DNA from: Sphingomonadaceae bacterium PASS1
GTDB taxonomy: Bacteria; Pseudomonadota; Alphaproteobacteria; Sphingomonadales; Sphingomonadaceae
Reading direction: 5' to 3'
Assembly: GCA_002255985.1 (NCBI GenBank)
Contig: NKIR01000001.1
Span: 490,914-554,913 of the forward strand
Length of the DNA: 64,000 bases
The notes beneath the pieces are model-generated. The model did no database searches. It was given only the letters and a program-made list of their open reading frames with translations, and was not told the DNA's origin. Positions 24,580 through 35,183 of this stretch are shown piece by piece (position 1 is the first letter of the stretch; the number at the start of each line of letters is the position of its first letter). A program made the position numbers and the translations under genes.

Positions 24580-25944
24580 TCAGGCAACAACGCCAAACAG
24601 GTCGTGCTCGTCCGCGTCTTCGATATCGACCTGCACAATGTCCCCCGCCTTTAATGTCGGTGCAACGTCACGCAAATAGACATGGCCATCGATCTCCGGC
24701 GCATCGGCTTGCGACCGTCCGGTGGCACCAACGCTGCCATCTTCATCGGCCTCGCCAATCTCGTCGATAATGACGGGGATATTGCGTCCAACCTTTGCGG
24801 CAAGCTTCGCCGCGCTAATCGCCGCCGTCTTTTCCATGATACGCTGGAACCGCTCCTCCTTCACCTCTTCAGGAACAGGGTTTGGTAGATCGTTCGCTTG
24901 TGCACCTTCTACGGGTTCAAAACGGAAAGCGCCGACGCGGTCCAACTGCGCTTCGTCCAACCAGTCGAGCAAATATTGGAAATCCGCATCGGTTTCGCCC
25001 GGAAATCCGACCACAAAGCTTGACCGGATAGCGATATCGGGCGCGATACTGCGCCAATTACGAATGCGCTCCAGCACCTTCGCTTCATTGGCGGGACGCT
25101 TCATCGCCTTTAGGACATTCGGCGCGGCATGTTGAAACGGGATGTCGAGATATGGCGTCAGATAACCTTCCGCCATCAATGGAATAACGTCATCAACATG
25201 GGGGTAAGGATAGACATAATGCAGCCGGACCCAAGGCGCGAGGCCTTCGCTCGTCCGCAAGCTACCCAATTCGCGGGCGAGGTCAGTCATATGCGCGCGC
25301 ACCTGACGCCCCTTCCACTCGCGTGGCTCGTGCCGCGTATCAACGCCATAAGCAGACGTGTCTTGCGAAATAACCAAAAGCTCTTTGGTGCCCGCGCCGA
25401 CCAGTTTCTCTGCCTCACGCAACACGGCATCAATCCGGCGGCTCGCAAGCTTTCCGCGCAACGACGGAATGATGCAGAAGGCGCAGCTGTGGTTGCACCC
25501 TTCGGAAATCTTTAAATAGCTATAATGGCGCGGGGTCAGCTTCAATCCGCCTTCGGGCACCAAGTCCACAAACGCACCGCGTGTTGGCGGCGCAGCTTCA
25601 TGAACCGCCGAAACAACGGCTTCATATTGATGCGCGCCCGTGATCGCTAGCACGTCAGGGAAGCGCGCACGGATGACGTCGGCTTCATTACCCATGCAGC
25701 CTGTGACAATCACACGGCCGTTCTCTGCAATCGCCTCTCCAATAGCCTCAAGGCTCTCTTCCTTTGCGGAGTCCAGAAAGCCACAGGTATTGACCAGCAC
25801 AACGTCAGCGCCGGCATAATCGGGCGACAAGCCATAGCCATCGGCACGCAGCTTTGTAAGGATCCGTTCGCTATCGACCAGCGCCTTGGGACAGCCAAGT
25901 GATACCATGCCGAGCTTCGGCGCTGCTTTGATTTGAGTTGCCAT
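24580..25944 (-). CDS. rimO: Ribosomal protein S12 methylthiotransferase RimO
   Basis: A 454-residue radical-SAM methylthiotransferase that modifies Asp-88 of S12. The N-terminal UPF0004 domain has the three conserved cysteines in [24 protein letters not shown] and GCMGNEADV. The radical SAM cluster CNHSCAFC lies near residue 155, and a TRAM domain ([16 protein letters not shown]) is at the C-terminus. I start at ATG 25944 ([19 protein letters not shown]); the frame continues to 26028 without support. MiaB is the alternative, but [12 protein letters not shown] is RimO-type. Confidence 0.95.
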   Translation of the reverse strand: MATQIKAAPKLGMVSLGCPKALVDSERILTKLRADGYGLSPDYAGADVVLVNTCGFLDSAKEESLEAIGEAIAENGRVIVTGCMGNEADVIRARFPDVLAITGAHQYEAVVSAVHEAAPPTRGAFVDLVPEGGLKLTPRHYSYLKISEGCNHSCAFCIIPSLRGKLASRRIDAVLREAEKLVGAGTKELLVISQDTSAYGVDTRHEPREWKGRQVRAHMTDLARELGSLRTSEGLAPWVRLHYVYPYPHVDDVIPLMAEGYLTPYLDIPFQHAAPNVLKAMKRPANEAKVLERIRNWRSIAPDIAIRSSFVVGFPGETDADFQYLLDWLDEAQLDRVGAFRFEPVEGAQANDLPNPVPEEVKEERFQRIMEKTAAISAAKLAAKVGRNIPVIIDEIGEADEDGSVGATGRSQADAPEIDGHVYLRDVAPTLKAGDIVQVDIEDADEHDLFGVVA

Positions 25945-26027
25945 GACGGCGGGTCGCATAGCGGGTTTCGGTACGCTTGTCACGGGCAGTATAGATTTGC
26001 GGTGTGCGTCAGGATAACAATCCAACA

Positions 26028-26534
26028 ATGATTATCAAAATTACCAAGGGCACGGATCGCGATTTTCTCGCTATCGTTCGGGATGACGGCTCGACCGAGA
26101 CCGCAACCTTCCCGAAAAAAGGCGTGACGCCGCATGATGCCATCCATTATTTCGTTGAAACCGAATATGTTTTGCGGATGGCATTTTGGGGAATGGTGGC
26201 AAAAGGACATAGTCCCGCAGATATTCAGGAAATTGCAAAACAAGCGGGTCACGCCAGTGCGTCGCGGGCGCAGACGCCTGACGAACATATTGTGCAGTTG
26301 CTGCAGGCAGAACGCTTGGTGGAATGTTTCGAATCCGACGCGTGGGGCGCCCCGGCAGATTCCGAAACCTTTATTGCTATTGCGGCAACCGCCTGCGAAT
26401 CTTCATTTATTCCAATGCCTGCGCTGACGCCCCGATCCATTGAGGCCGTACGCAGCCGGATTGCCGAGTTTCAGTCCATCTGGTTGGTTGCGAAGGCTGG
26501 GCATGTGGCTGAATTTCAGTGGGATGAACAGTGA
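26028..26534 (+). CDS. Hypothetical protein
   Basis: A 168-residue soluble protein that I do not recognise. It starts [22 protein letters not shown], then an alpha-helical middle with [30 protein letters not shown] and [20 protein letters not shown], ending [15 protein letters not shown]. No signal peptide, membrane helix or metal motif is evident. A poorly spaced AGGA is upstream. It is divergent from rimO and convergent with surE. The frame from 26004 also begins with GTG, but the shorter ATG start is preferred. Confidence 0.6.
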   Translation: MIIKITKGTDRDFLAIVRDDGSTETATFPKKGVTPHDAIHYFVETEYVLRMAFWGMVAKGHSPADIQEIAKQAGHASASRAQTPDEHIVQLLQAERLVECFESDAWGAPADSETFIAIAATACESSFIPMPALTPRSIEAVRSRIAEFQSIWLVAKAGHVAEFQWDEQ

Positions 26535-26587
26535 TCGCGAACGCAACTTAACTGGCAATTTTGGTCGCTGCAGCAAATGGCTGTCCA

Positions 26588-27355
26588 CTATCCGCTGTAA
26601 GCGCTCCGAAGATTGGCGAGGGACTCGCTATGGGTTAAGTCAAGCTGCAGCGGGGTCACTGCGATATAACCATCCTCAATCACCTCAAGGTCCGTATCAT
26701 GGCCGGGTGTGTGCACCATTCCATGAAGCCCGAACCAATAATAGTCGTATCCGCGCGGATCCGTGCCCTTGACGATTGAACCGCGGCTATAGTCATGGAA
26801 CCCCTGCCGCGCGACTTTGATGCCTTTAACATCCTGCGGCAAGAGCGGCGGGAAGTTGATGTTGGTCAGCGTGCGCGGCGTATGCGGTGTGTCCAATAAC
26901 GGACGAACCACCCGCTCGCCCCACGCTTCGGCAGTTGAAAAGGGTACAGCATCCGCCATGCCTTCTTTGCTATACACTTGGCTAAGCGCAATGGATCGGA
27001 TTCCCGCCAACGCGCCTTCCATCGCCGCAGCGACCGTGCCCGAATAGGTTATGTCGTCGCCAAGGTTGGCACCGCGGTTCACACCGGACAAGATCAGGTC
27101 AGGCTTGGCATCTTTCATAATGACACCAATGCCCAGCATGACAGAATCGGTTGGCGTTCCTGCAACAGAGTAATGTTTTTCGCCATGTTGGCGAATGCGA
27201 ACAGGCTTGGTCAGTGTAAGCGAATGACCTGCCCCTGAATTTTCCTCAGCCGGCGCGACAATCCAGATGTCATCGCTAAGGGTACGGGCAATCGCCTCCA
27301 AAACCTTAAGGCCCGGCGCATTTACACCATCATCGTTGGTCAATAAAATGCGCAT
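26588..27355 (-). CDS. surE: 5'/3'-nucleotidase SurE
   Basis: A 255-residue metal-dependent nucleotidase for nucleoside monophosphates. [20 protein letters not shown] carries the Asp-Asp metal site, and LILSGVNRGANLGDDITYSGTVAAAMEGAL the remaining Asn/Ser ligands. PLQLDLTHSE is near the C-terminus. ATG 27355 overlaps the serS stop (TGATG), so serS-surE are translationally coupled, a common arrangement. Confidence 0.96.
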   Translation of the reverse strand: MRILLTNDDGVNAPGLKVLEAIARTLSDDIWIVAPAEENSGAGHSLTLTKPVRIRQHGEKHYSVAGTPTDSVMLGIGVIMKDAKPDLILSGVNRGANLGDDITYSGTVAAAMEGALAGIRSIALSQVYSKEGMADAVPFSTAEAWGERVVRPLLDTPHTPRTLTNINFPPLLPQDVKGIKVARQGFHDYSRGSIVKGTDPRGYDYYWFGLHGMVHTPGHDTDLEVIEDGYIAVTPLQLDLTHSESLANLRSAYSG

Positions 27356-28635
27356 CAGGCTGCAATCTCAAGCTTTGTCAGTCCGCCCATATATGGCAGC
27401 AGCGCGGTTGGAACGATCACACTGCCGTCCGCCTGCTGATGATTTTCGAGGACGGCAACCAGCGTGCGGCCAACGGCCAAGCCAGAGCCGTTCAACGTGT
27501 GTACGAACACATTGCCTTTGCTTTCCGCAGGGCGGTAGCGCGTGTTCATACGGCGCGCCTGCCAATCACCGCAGTTCGAACAGCTCGAAATTTCACGGTA
27601 CAGCCCCTGCCCCGGCAACCAGACCTCAAGATCATATGTCCTACGCGCGCTGGCACTCATGTCACCTGTGCACAGCAGCATCTTGCGATACGGCAGTTCA
27701 AGCGCTTGCAAGATACCCTCAGCACTTTCGACCATGCGTTCATGTTCGGCGGCACTGTCTTCGGGGCGAACAATGGAAACCAGCTCCACCTTTTCAAACT
27801 GGTGTTGGCGGATCAGGCCTTTCGTATCGCGTCCCGCCGCGCCCGCTTCGGAACGGAAACAGGGCGTTAACGCGGTCATACGGATCGGCAACGTGCTCTC
27901 GTCCAAAATCTGTTCACGCACGCTGTTGGTCAACGACACTTCTGCGGTGGGGATCAGCCAACGGCCATCGGTCGTCTGAAAATTGTCTTCGGCAAACTTT
28001 GGAAGCTGTCCGGTACCAAACAGCGATTCCTGACGCACCAGATAGGGCGTTGCGCATTCTGTGTAACCGCGCTGGCCGGTCTGGTAGTCCAGCATGAACT
28101 GACCAAGCGCGCGATTAAGCCGCGCCATTTGTCCGCGCATGAATGTGAAGCGCGCACCTGAAATTGCAACGCCCGTTTCAAAGTCGAGGCCAAGTACTGG
28201 TCCCAAATCAGCATGATCGCGCGGTTCAAATTCAAAACTGCGCGGGGTTCCCCACCGCGCTATTTCAACATTTTCGGTCTCGTCCGCACCATCTGGCGTG
28301 TCGTCACCGGGCAAATTTGGCAGCCCGGCGAGCAGCGTATCCAATTCTTCGCCGGCCGCGCGTTCTTGTTCTTCCAATGCCGGCAGGGTATCCTTCAAAG
28401 CGGCAACTTCGGCTTTCAGCGCCTCTGCGGTCGCGGTATCGCCCTTGCCCATGGCAGCGCCGATTGCTTTGGACGCCTCATTGCGGCGTGCTTGCGCATT
28501 TTGCATTTCGGTCAACAAAGCGCGGCGATTTTCATCCAGCGCCAGAACCGATGCAGCTACGGGTGCAGCGCCCCTGCGGATAAGGGCGGCGTCAAAGTCT
28601 TGCGGATTTTCGCGTATATATTTTAGGTCATGCAT
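27355..28635 (-). CDS. serS: Seryl-tRNA synthetase
   Basis: A 426-residue class II synthetase. The N-terminal coiled-coil arm ([21 protein letters not shown] and a [25 protein letters not shown] stretch) binds tRNA. Motif 2 is [21 protein letters not shown], motif 3 [15 protein letters not shown]. Cysteines in [12 protein letters not shown] are the family's conserved serine-site loop. The start [15 protein letters not shown] is family-typical. Confidence 0.98.
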   Translation of the reverse strand: MHDLKYIRENPQDFDAALIRRGAAPVAASVLALDENRRALLTEMQNAQARRNEASKAIGAAMGKGDTATAEALKAEVAALKDTLPALEEQERAAGEELDTLLAGLPNLPGDDTPDGADETENVEIARWGTPRSFEFEPRDHADLGPVLGLDFETGVAISGARFTFMRGQMARLNRALGQFMLDYQTGQRGYTECATPYLVRQESLFGTGQLPKFAEDNFQTTDGRWLIPTAEVSLTNSVREQILDESTLPIRMTALTPCFRSEAGAAGRDTKGLIRQHQFEKVELVSIVRPEDSAAEHERMVESAEGILQALELPYRKMLLCTGDMSASARRTYDLEVWLPGQGLYREISSCSNCGDWQARRMNTRYRPAESKGNVFVHTLNGSGLAVGRTLVAVLENHQQADGSVIVPTALLPYMGGLTKLEIAA

Positions 28636-28723
28636 GGTGGCTGGCTATGCCGTTCGCGCATCGGTTTCGCAACGAAAAAGGGCACCTCGAAAGCTGCACA
28701 TTTTCTAACCTACCAAAACGAGA

Positions 28724-29683
28724 TTATGCAGCCTTGTTCGCTTTCGCTTTCTTGGCGGCACGTCTGCGCGCCATCAGCCCGGCAGCTGCGGCACCAAAGA
28801 GAATGACCATAGGTGGCGCCGGTACATCGGTTCCACCTGTCGAACTGCCATAGCCGCCACTTGACCCGCCACTGGAACTAGAAGTGGACGAGGAAGATGA
28901 AGATGACGAACTGGTTGAGCTGGACGTCGATGATGACGTGCTCGACGATGTAGAGGTGCTCCCGCCAAAACTGGAGGACGAAGACGAGGTCGACGTACTG
29001 ACGCCACCAGTTGATGTAGAAACACTGCCCGTCGAAGTCGAAACACCTCCGGTTGAGGTTGAGACGCCACCTGTCGATGTTGAAACACCTCCGGTTGAGG
29101 TTGAGACGCCACCAGTCGACGTACTCACGCCGCCTGTTGACGAACTCGTCGATCCGCCATTGTTGTTGTTATTGTTGTTGACGGCGATATTGATGCCACC
29201 GCTGCTGGTTGCACCGTCGGACGATGTCCCTCCACTAGTCGTAGAGCTTATGGAGTAGACAACGGAGCTGCCACCACCGCTTCCGCCGGAAAAGCCACCA
29301 AAGAAGCCGCCGCCAAGGCCACCGCTAAAGCCGCCAGAACCTCCGATAACCACCGGTACGCTGCCTCCATTGGTGCCTTCATATGGCGCACCGGTTGCAA
29401 GCGGCATATACGGCATCGGGATTGGAGCCATAGCCTGGCTCGCGAATGACACCGTTGGCGTACAGGTTGAAGTCCGCGTCGTGGTCGTCCGAACAACTTT
29501 ACGCACACGCTTCACTTTGCGCACTGGCGCTTTGTAAGCAATTTTGCGCGCCTTCTGCTTCTTCTTGGCAACCTTGTACACATGCGCTGGCGGCGCATCG
29601 GCAACTTGCATCGCACCGCCGCCAATCAATGCGCCTCCACAGGTGCAGGCACATAATTTCGCTAAAGCCATGCGTACGGACAT
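28724..29683 (-). CDS. Serine/glycine-rich PEP-CTERM sorted surface protein with tandem repeats
   Basis: A 319-residue low-complexity protein. The first 50 residues have a weak signal-like segment (MSVRMALAKLCACTCGGALI) then a Lys/Arg-rich block. The middle is Gly-rich, then an Asn run (NNNNNNN), then STSTGGV heptads about seven times, then a poly-Ser/Thr tract. It ends DVPAPPMVILFGAAAAGLMARRR, a VPxPP-plus-hydrophobic-helix-plus-basic-tail PEP-CTERM sorting signal for exosortase. ATG 29683 has AAGG eight bases upstream; upstream ATG codons at 29701 and 29755 are less well placed. Probably an exported or glycosylated surface or extracellular-matrix protein. Confidence 0.8.
   Translation of the reverse strand: MSVRMALAKLCACTCGGALIGGGAMQVADAPPAHVYKVAKKKQKARKIAYKAPVRKVKRVRKVVRTTTTRTSTCTPTVSFASQAMAPIPMPYMPLATGAPYEGTNGGSVPVVIGGSGGFSGGLGGGFFGGFSGGSGGGSSVVYSISSTTSGGTSSDGATSSGGINIAVNNNNNNNGGSTSSSTGGVSTSTGGVSTSTGGVSTSTGGVSTSTGGVSTSTGSVSTSTGGVSTSTSSSSSSFGGSTSTSSSTSSSTSSSTSSSSSSSSSTSSSSGGSSGGYGSSTGGTDVPAPPMVILFGAAAAGLMARRRAAKKAKANKAA
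28995..29135. repeat. Tandem repeats (21/42 bp) inside the PEP-CTERM gene
   Basis: The coding strand repeats a 21-bp unit for GGVSTST about seven times. Two consecutive 42-bp copies (29041-29082 and 29083-29124) are nearly identical, showing recent duplication of a two-heptad block. Length variation by slippage is likely. Confidence 0.85.
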
Positions 29684-30046
29684 AATCTTGACCTTTTCCA
29701 TCCTGGGCGGCTGGTTGTCGGTTCCGACAGTCATCTTTCCCATGTGATTCATCACGAAACGCAGAACGAAGACGCAAGCTCAAATAAATTAACCCTGTTT
29801 GGCGACCCATCTTGAGAAAAATTAGCAAATTCCGCTGCGCAACGGGTAAAGCGTCCCGAACTGGAACTGTTTGGAACGGGAAAATCTATCAAGCCACCCC
29901 GTTTCCACAGCTTTTATGGATTCCATGACCTTCTGTGACATTTGCTGCTTGTGCGGGTTTTAGCGTGAGTCTATAGCGCCGGCGAGAGTGGATTTGGACG
30001 CGGCAACCTTGGTTTTGCGGGGCCCGCCAGAGGTGGAGAATCTATC
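29684..30046. other. Divergent intergenic region between PEP-CTERM gene and dksA
   Basis: A 363-bp region without a credible gene. It should hold both promoters. A strong GGTGGAG site precedes dksA. No recognisable -35/-10 pair, riboswitch or tRNA was found by eye. Confidence 0.5.
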
Positions 30047-30511
30047 ATGGGCGCGAGCGCCGAGCCTCAAACGAATACCGGAGAATTGAACAATTCCGGT
30101 TACGATATTGACCCGTCATATGTCCCCAACGATGACGAGCCTTTCATGAACGATCGCCAGCTGAGATATTTTGAAAAGCAGCTGGTTGACTGGAAAAACA
30201 GTATCCTGGCGGAATCACAGGGGACGCTGAATCAGCTTCAGGATGGCCCCATGCGCGAACCTGACCTGAACGACCGCGCATCCAGCGAAACGGACTGGGG
30301 TATCGAATTGCGAACCCGCGACCGTCAGCGCAAACTGATCTCCAAAATAGAATCCGCACTTCGCCGCATCACCGAAGGCGAATATGGATATTGTCAGGTT
30401 ACAGGCGAACCCATTTCACTTGCCCGACTGCGCGCCCGTCCCATCGCCACAATGACGCTTGAGGCGCAAGAACGTCACGAGCGGCAGGAACGCGTTTCAC
30501 GCGACGACTAA
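30047..30511 (+). CDS. dksA: RNA polymerase-binding transcription factor DksA
   Basis: A 154-residue DksA with the central coiled coil (QLRYFEKQLVDWKNSILAES; DRQRKLISKIESALRRITEG) and C-terminal globular finger GEYGYCQVTGEPISLARLRARPIATM. Only one Cys remains of the four-Cys zinc finger, as in the alphaproteobacterial type. The last helix EAQERHERQERV is typical. It modulates rRNA and stringent-response promoters with ppGpp. A short palindrome follows at 30508-30525. Confidence 0.95.
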   Translation: MGASAEPQTNTGELNNSGYDIDPSYVPNDDEPFMNDRQLRYFEKQLVDWKNSILAESQGTLNQLQDGPMREPDLNDRASSETDWGIELRTRDRQRKLISKIESALRRITEGEYGYCQVTGEPISLARLRARPIATMTLEAQERHERQERVSRDD

Positions 30512-30525
30512 CGCAACGGCGTTAG
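30508..30525 (+). terminator. Weak hairpin after dksA
   Basis: CTAACGC (30508-30514) and GCGTTAG (30519-30525) are a perfect seven-base stem with an AACG loop. It overlaps the dksA stop codon and lacks a T-run, so terminator activity is uncertain. Confidence 0.3.
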
Positions 30526-30676
30526 ATTGGCGTTGTCAATGTAACCATTTGAAATCAATTGGATTGCTGCCCGAATTAACCTTTTGGCGACAATTAAGTG
30601 GCAATGTCGCAAGCTGAATTATATCGAATTTTCTGCTTGGTGCCGCATTATGAACGACTCATTTGGCGAGGATAGT

Positions 30677-31039
30677 ATGTCCATTGCAAAGCGGGGCATG
30701 GATCGCGACAGCCTATTTCTTAAGGCCGTCCTGCGCTTTCCTAGCGCAAAAGATGAGCACGAAGTTCGCATTCGTAACCTTTCAGCCGGTGGGCTGATGG
30801 CTGAAATCCCCACGGACGCACCCCGCGGTGAGCGAGTCGAAATCAACCTGCGCAGTATCGGTTGGGTCAGCGGTCGCATTGCATGGGTAACCGACGGTCG
30901 CGTGGGAATTGCGTTTGATCACCCAATCAATCCGAAAGACGCGCGCAAGCCGGCCAATGCTGGCGAGCGCGAACTTCCCCTTTATCTGAAAAAGCTAAAC
31001 TCGACGCCGCCAGCGCCTAACAAGCTACGCCGCGTTTAA
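30677..31039 (+). CDS. PilZ domain protein
   Basis: A 120-residue PilZ domain: KAVLRFPSAKDEHEVRIRNLSAGGLMAEIP contains the N-x-S-x-x-G motif (NLSAGG), then GERVEINLRSIGWVSGRIAWVTDGRVGIAFD. The usual RxxxR is replaced by R near the N-terminus only, so cyclic-di-GMP binding is uncertain. ATG 30677 has GGCGAGGA upstream; earlier in-frame starts at 30650 and 30584 lack a site. It converges on pgl with a one-base gap. Confidence 0.8.
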   Translation: MSIAKRGMDRDSLFLKAVLRFPSAKDEHEVRIRNLSAGGLMAEIPTDAPRGERVEINLRSIGWVSGRIAWVTDGRVGIAFDHPINPKDARKPANAGERELPLYLKKLNSTPPAPNKLRRV

Positions 31040-31040
31040 A

Positions 31041-31748
31041 TCAATCATCCAAACAATATATGTCGACAGGGACGACAATCTTTTCGAGCACGCGGCCAAC
31101 GGGGTAAGCTGACTTACTGCCCTGCTCAATCGCTGCCTCAAGCACGGCACGTTTCTCTGCGCCATTGATAACCAATATGGCCGTACGCGCGGTACTGATC
31201 GCAGGTCCTGTCAACGTGACGCGGTTCACCGGAGCTTCGGGCGGAAGCGGGTCTGGCGCAACACCGACAGCGCGCACATCTTTGCCGCTTTCAAGAGCGG
31301 TTTCGAGATCAGGTCCCGGGAATATCGACGCGGTATGCCCATCAGTACCCATACCCAGCCAAACAAGATCGGGCGGCCAATGCAGGTCCGCAAGCCGCGC
31401 ATTTGCTGCCCCTCCGGCAAGTTTATAATCCGCAGCGTCGCTGGTGATCGGCAAAACGCGCGCGCCTTTCGGGATGAATATCTTCGCAATCATTGCAACA
31501 TTCGACAGCGCATTGTCGACGGGAACCAAACGGTCATCGGTCGGAATGATTGTAACACTTTTCCAGCGGATATTGGCTTGCGCCAGCTTTTCCATAATAG
31601 GCTTTGGTGTCGAACCGCCGGGGAACGCAACCAAAGCTTGTCCACGGGCATCAAGTGCACTTTCGATGATGAAGCTGACGTCGCCGACAACAGCGTCGAT
31701 CAAATCTTCTGCGGCGTCAAAGTCCCACCATTCAATTTCTTCGGCCAT
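31041..31748 (-). CDS. pgl: 6-phosphogluconolactonase
   Basis: A 235-residue DevB-type lactonase that opens 6-phosphogluconolactone made by Zwf. Family features: VAFPGGSTPKPIMEKL (sugar-phosphate loop), TIIPTDDRLVPVD, LVWLGMGTDGHTASIFPG and a C-terminal VINGAEKRAVLE. Last gene of the Entner-Doudoroff operon, 16 bases after eda. Cytosolic. Confidence 0.94.
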   Translation of the reverse strand: MAEEIEWWDFDAAEDLIDAVVGDVSFIIESALDARGQALVAFPGGSTPKPIMEKLAQANIRWKSVTIIPTDDRLVPVDNALSNVAMIAKIFIPKGARVLPITSDAADYKLAGGAANARLADLHWPPDLVWLGMGTDGHTASIFPGPDLETALESGKDVRAVGVAPDPLPPEAPVNRVTLTGPAISTARTAILVINGAEKRAVLEAAIEQGSKSAYPVGRVLEKIVVPVDIYCLDD

Positions 31749-31764
31749 GTGCCTTGCGTCTCCG

Positions 31765-32379
31765 TTAGTTGCGTAATGCCGATGCTGCGCGCGCTGCAGA
31801 TTCTATCGCGGCAATATCAGGAACGCCTTTACCAACAAGCCAGCTTCCACCAACACATAAAATTTCAGGAACCGCGAGCCAGTCTGCTGCGGTTTCCTGT
31901 TTAATGCCGCCAGTCGGGCAGAATTTGCACTGACCGAACGGGCCGATAAGCGATTTCAGCGCAGGTAGACCGCCATTTGCTTCAGCCGGGAAGAACTTGA
32001 AATGTGTCAGGCCCAGATCAAGTCCGCGCATGATATCGCCCGCGCTGGCGACGCCGGGAAGGAAAGGGATATTCTTGGCGACGGCGGCTTTACCTAGATT
32101 GTCGGTAAGCCCAGGCGAAACGATAAACTCCGCCCCAGCGGCGATTGCGCTGTCGAGACCTGCCACATCAACAACGGTGCCTGCACCAACAATTGCGCCC
32201 GGCACCTTCTTCATTTCGGCAATCGCGTCCAATGCAGCTGCTGTGCGCAACGTGACCTCTAGCACCGGCAAACCACCTGCCACCAATGCCTCCGCTATCG
32301 CGCGCGCATACGCCGCATCTTCAATCACCAGAACGGGGATAACGGGCGCGGTGCGCATGATTTTTTCAACGGGCGTCAT
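31765..32379 (-). CDS. eda: 2-dehydro-3-deoxy-6-phosphogluconate aldolase
   Basis: A 204-residue class I aldolase that splits KDPG into pyruvate and glyceraldehyde-3-phosphate. The Schiff-base Lys is in LGLTHFKFFPAEANGG. VIPVLVIEDAAYARAIAEAL and LEVTLRTAAALDAI form the N-terminal barrel strands, and CPTGGIKQETAADW the phosphate site. Three bases after glk, so the operon is tightly coupled. Confidence 0.97.
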   Translation of the reverse strand: MTPVEKIMRTAPVIPVLVIEDAAYARAIAEALVAGGLPVLEVTLRTAAALDAIAEMKKVPGAIVGAGTVVDVAGLDSAIAAGAEFIVSPGLTDNLGKAAVAKNIPFLPGVASAGDIMRGLDLGLTHFKFFPAEANGGLPALKSLIGPFGQCKFCPTGGIKQETAADWLAVPEILCVGGSWLVGKGVPDIAAIESAARAASALRN

Positions 32380-32382
32380 TGG

Positions 32383-33363
32383 CTATTCTTTCTCGATATA
32401 TTGCTGGGCATAGGCCGCCGCTGCGCCGAAAAGGCCGGGCTGCGGATGGGTGATCAGTTTAACGGGAATTGACGCCATCAATCCTTCAAAGCGGCCTTTG
32501 GCGCGGAAACGTTCGGCAAAGCCTGAACGGACAAGACTGTCTTTGATACGCAACCCTAGTCCGCCTGCGATGACGACCCCTGCAAAGCCGCCCTGAGCCA
32601 GCGTGATGTCACCCGCAACGCTGCCCAGCGATAGGCAAAAACGGTCAACAGCCGCCGCCGCAAGGCTATCCTCACCGGACATCCCCATTTGCCAGAGCGT
32701 CTTGTCATCATATTGCTGAACCGCGCGGCCTTCGATAGCGGCTAGCGTTTCGTAGAGATCAACCAAGCCCGGACCCGACACGACACGTTCAATCGAAACC
32801 CTGCGGTAGCGTTTGCGCAAGCGCGCCAAAACGGCATCTTCAATAGCATCGAGCGGTGCAAAATCGATATGCCCACCTTCGGTCGCCTGCACATGATAGG
32901 CGCCGCCGGTGCGCGCTACATGTGCGACGCCAAGACCGGTTCCCGGGCCAATGATGCTCAGCGTCCCTTCCGGCGCAAACGCCTGATCAGGACCCGTCAA
33001 ATGATGGAAATGCTCGGGCCCGGCTTGCGCAACCGCATGGCCAACAGCGCCGAAATCATTAACGATCACGAAGCTATCGACATTCAGCTTTTCACACACC
33101 ATCGACCGGCGGATGATCCACGGATTGTTGGTGAGCTTAATCACGTCAGCGTCGACGGGTCCGGCAATGGCGATAGCGGTTGCGCGCGGAAGCGGCGCTC
33201 CGTTCATCCGCTGAAACTCCTGCCACGCGGTTTGGAAACTGGCATGCTCTGTTGTTTTCAGCGTTACCGCCTCACCCAGTTTAATCACCTTGCCCGCACC
33301 CACGTCAGCAAGCGCAAAGCGCGCGTGGGTTCCGCCGATATCGACGGCGACAATCGCGGTCAT
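32383..33363 (-). CDS. glk: Glucokinase
   Basis: A 326-residue ROK-unrelated bacterial glucokinase (Glk type). [19 protein letters not shown] is the phosphate-1 loop, [17 protein letters not shown] and [12 protein letters not shown] the sugar and adenine segments, and [13 protein letters not shown] phosphate-2. It makes glucose-6-phosphate for Zwf. The four-base ATGA overlap with edd implies coupling. Confidence 0.96.
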   Translation of the reverse strand: MTAIVAVDIGGTHARFALADVGAGKVIKLGEAVTLKTTEHASFQTAWQEFQRMNGAPLPRATAIAIAGPVDADVIKLTNNPWIIRRSMVCEKLNVDSFVIVNDFGAVGHAVAQAGPEHFHHLTGPDQAFAPEGTLSIIGPGTGLGVAHVARTGGAYHVQATEGGHIDFAPLDAIEDAVLARLRKRYRRVSIERVVSGPGLVDLYETLAAIEGRAVQQYDDKTLWQMGMSGEDSLAAAAVDRFCLSLGSVAGDITLAQGGFAGVVIAGGLGLRIKDSLVRSGFAERFRAKGRFEGLMASIPVKLITHPQPGLFGAAAAYAQQYIEKE

Positions 33364-35183
33364 AGCCCTGCCGCCGCGAGCATCGCTGACCCGCCCTTTT
33401 CCGCTTCATCGGCCGTAGCGCGCATCAGTGCAAACAGCTCGCGTCCAGTTCCCAGTTGCGCCACGGGCGTCGGGGCTGGTGCGCGACCGGCCCATTCGCC
33501 GTCGTCGACCAGCACGGACAAAGTGCCGCTATTGCCGCACAGGCGCACGACGTCGCCATCCTGAAGCTTCGCAATCGCCCCGCCACGTGCAGCTTCGGGA
33601 CTTAAGTGGATCGCCGCGGGCACTTTGCCCGATGCGCCCGACATACGCCCGTCGGTTACGAGCGCCACGTTAAAGCCTTTATCCTGCAACACACCCAATG
33701 GCGGCGTCAGCTTGTGCAGTTCCGGCATGCCGTTGGCGGCAGGCCCCTGAAAACGGATGACGACAATGACATCGCGATCAAGCTCGCCCGCCTTAAAAGC
33801 TGCAAGAACATCATTTTGTTCATGAAATACCCGAACCGGTGCTTCGATGGTCCAGCGTGCTGGATCAACCGCGCTGGTTTTGAACGTCGCACGACCCAAA
33901 TTACCCGTCACCAGTCGCATACCACCGTCGGGGCTAAACGGCGCGGACGGCGGACGTAGCATCGTGTCATCGGCGGTCACCGCAGGGGCATCACGCCACA
34001 CAAGTCTGTCGTCTTCCAACATGGGTTCACGCCCATAATCGGCCAAATCCTGTCCCGCGACGGTCATGATATCGCGGTGGAGAAGCCCTGCGTCTATCAG
34101 CTCGCGGATAACATAGCCTATTCCGCCTGCGGCGTGGAAATGGTTCACATCGCCGGAGCCATTGGGATACACGCGGGCGATTAACGGAACCACTGCGGAC
34201 AGCTGATCCAAATCTTCCCAATCAATGACGATACCGGCGGCGCGCGCAATTGCCGGAATGTGCAGCGCATGGTTGGTCGATCCGCCTGTTGCCAGCAAAC
34301 CGACACAGGCATTGACGATTGCTTTTTCGTCGACGCACAGGCCCAAGGGCCGGTAATCGTCACCGTCCCAGCCAATCTCGCTCAACCGATGTACCGCAGC
34401 CCGCGTCAATTCGGTGCGCAGCTTGTTACCCGGATTGATGAACGCCGCACCCGGGATATGCAGCCCCATGACCTCCATCATCATCTGGTTGGAATTGGCA
34501 GTTCCGTAAAAAGTACATGTGCCTGCGCTGTGATAGGACGCGGCTTCCGCCTCCAGCAATTCGGCGCGGCCTACCTTGCCCTCTGCATATAGCTGACGGA
34601 CACGCTGTTTTTCTTTGTTGGCGAGGCCCGACGGCATTGGGCCTGCGGGCACGAGGATGGTCGGCAAATGGCCAAAGCGCAACGCACCGATCAGAAGGCC
34701 GGGGACGATCTTGTCACAAATGCCCAACATCGCGACGCTTTCAAACATCCCGTGGCTCAGGCCAACCGCGGTTGCCATGGCGATGACATCGCGGCTGAAC
34801 AACGACAGCTCCATCGAGTCCTGCCCCTGCGTCACCCCATCGCACATCGCGGGCACAGCGCCTGCGACCTGTGCCGTCGCGCCAACTTCGCGCGCGAATA
34901 TTTTCATTTGCTCGGGGTAGCGGCCATATGGCTGATGCGCGGACAGCATGTCGTTATAGGCACTGACAATGCCGATGTTCATCGCGTTGCCGCCGCGAAT
35001 GGCTGGCTTATCTTCACCGCTCGCGGCAAAGCCATGCGCCAGATTGCCGCAGCTTAAAGCAGGCCGGTTTACGCCTGCATCGCGCTGCTTAGCGATGAGA
35101 TCGAGATAGGCTTGACGCCCGGGCTTTGACCGTTCGATGATCCGCGCGGTGACGGCTTCAACGGTTGGGTGCATTTTACTCAT
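33360..35183 (-). CDS. edd: Phosphogluconate dehydratase
   Basis: A 607-residue IlvD/Edd-family dehydratase with an iron-sulfur cluster. Cysteines appear in [11 protein letters not shown] and [12 protein letters not shown], with a third in [34 protein letters not shown] is the C-terminal catalytic motif. It removes water from 6-phosphogluconate to give KDPG. The gene overlaps zwf by eight bases and glk by four. Confidence 0.97.
   Translation of the reverse strand: MSKMHPTVEAVTARIIERSKPGRQAYLDLIAKQRDAGVNRPALSCGNLAHGFAASGEDKPAIRGGNAMNIGIVSAYNDMLSAHQPYGRYPEQMKIFAREVGATAQVAGAVPAMCDGVTQGQDSMELSLFSRDVIAMATAVGLSHGMFESVAMLGICDKIVPGLLIGALRFGHLPTILVPAGPMPSGLANKEKQRVRQLYAEGKVGRAELLEAEAASYHSAGTCTFYGTANSNQMMMEVMGLHIPGAAFINPGNKLRTELTRAAVHRLSEIGWDGDDYRPLGLCVDEKAIVNACVGLLATGGSTNHALHIPAIARAAGIVIDWEDLDQLSAVVPLIARVYPNGSGDVNHFHAAGGIGYVIRELIDAGLLHRDIMTVAGQDLADYGREPMLEDDRLVWRDAPAVTADDTMLRPPSAPFSPDGGMRLVTGNLGRATFKTSAVDPARWTIEAPVRVFHEQNDVLAAFKAGELDRDVIVVIRFQGPAANGMPELHKLTPPLGVLQDKGFNVALVTDGRMSGASGKVPAAIHLSPEAARGGAIAKLQDGDVVRLCGNSGTLSVLVDDGEWAGRAPAPTPVAQLGTGRELFALMRATADEAEKGGSAMLAAAGL

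Noticed and set aside
27267-28097. Plus-strand 276-residue frame over serS/surE
   Set aside because: Antisense to serS, whose class II motifs are intact.
28884-29258. Plus-strand frame with acidic and VETPPV repeats across the PEP-CTERM gene
   Set aside because: It is the antisense of the Ser/Gly repeat; repetition there follows from the coding repeat, and there is no ribosome-binding site.
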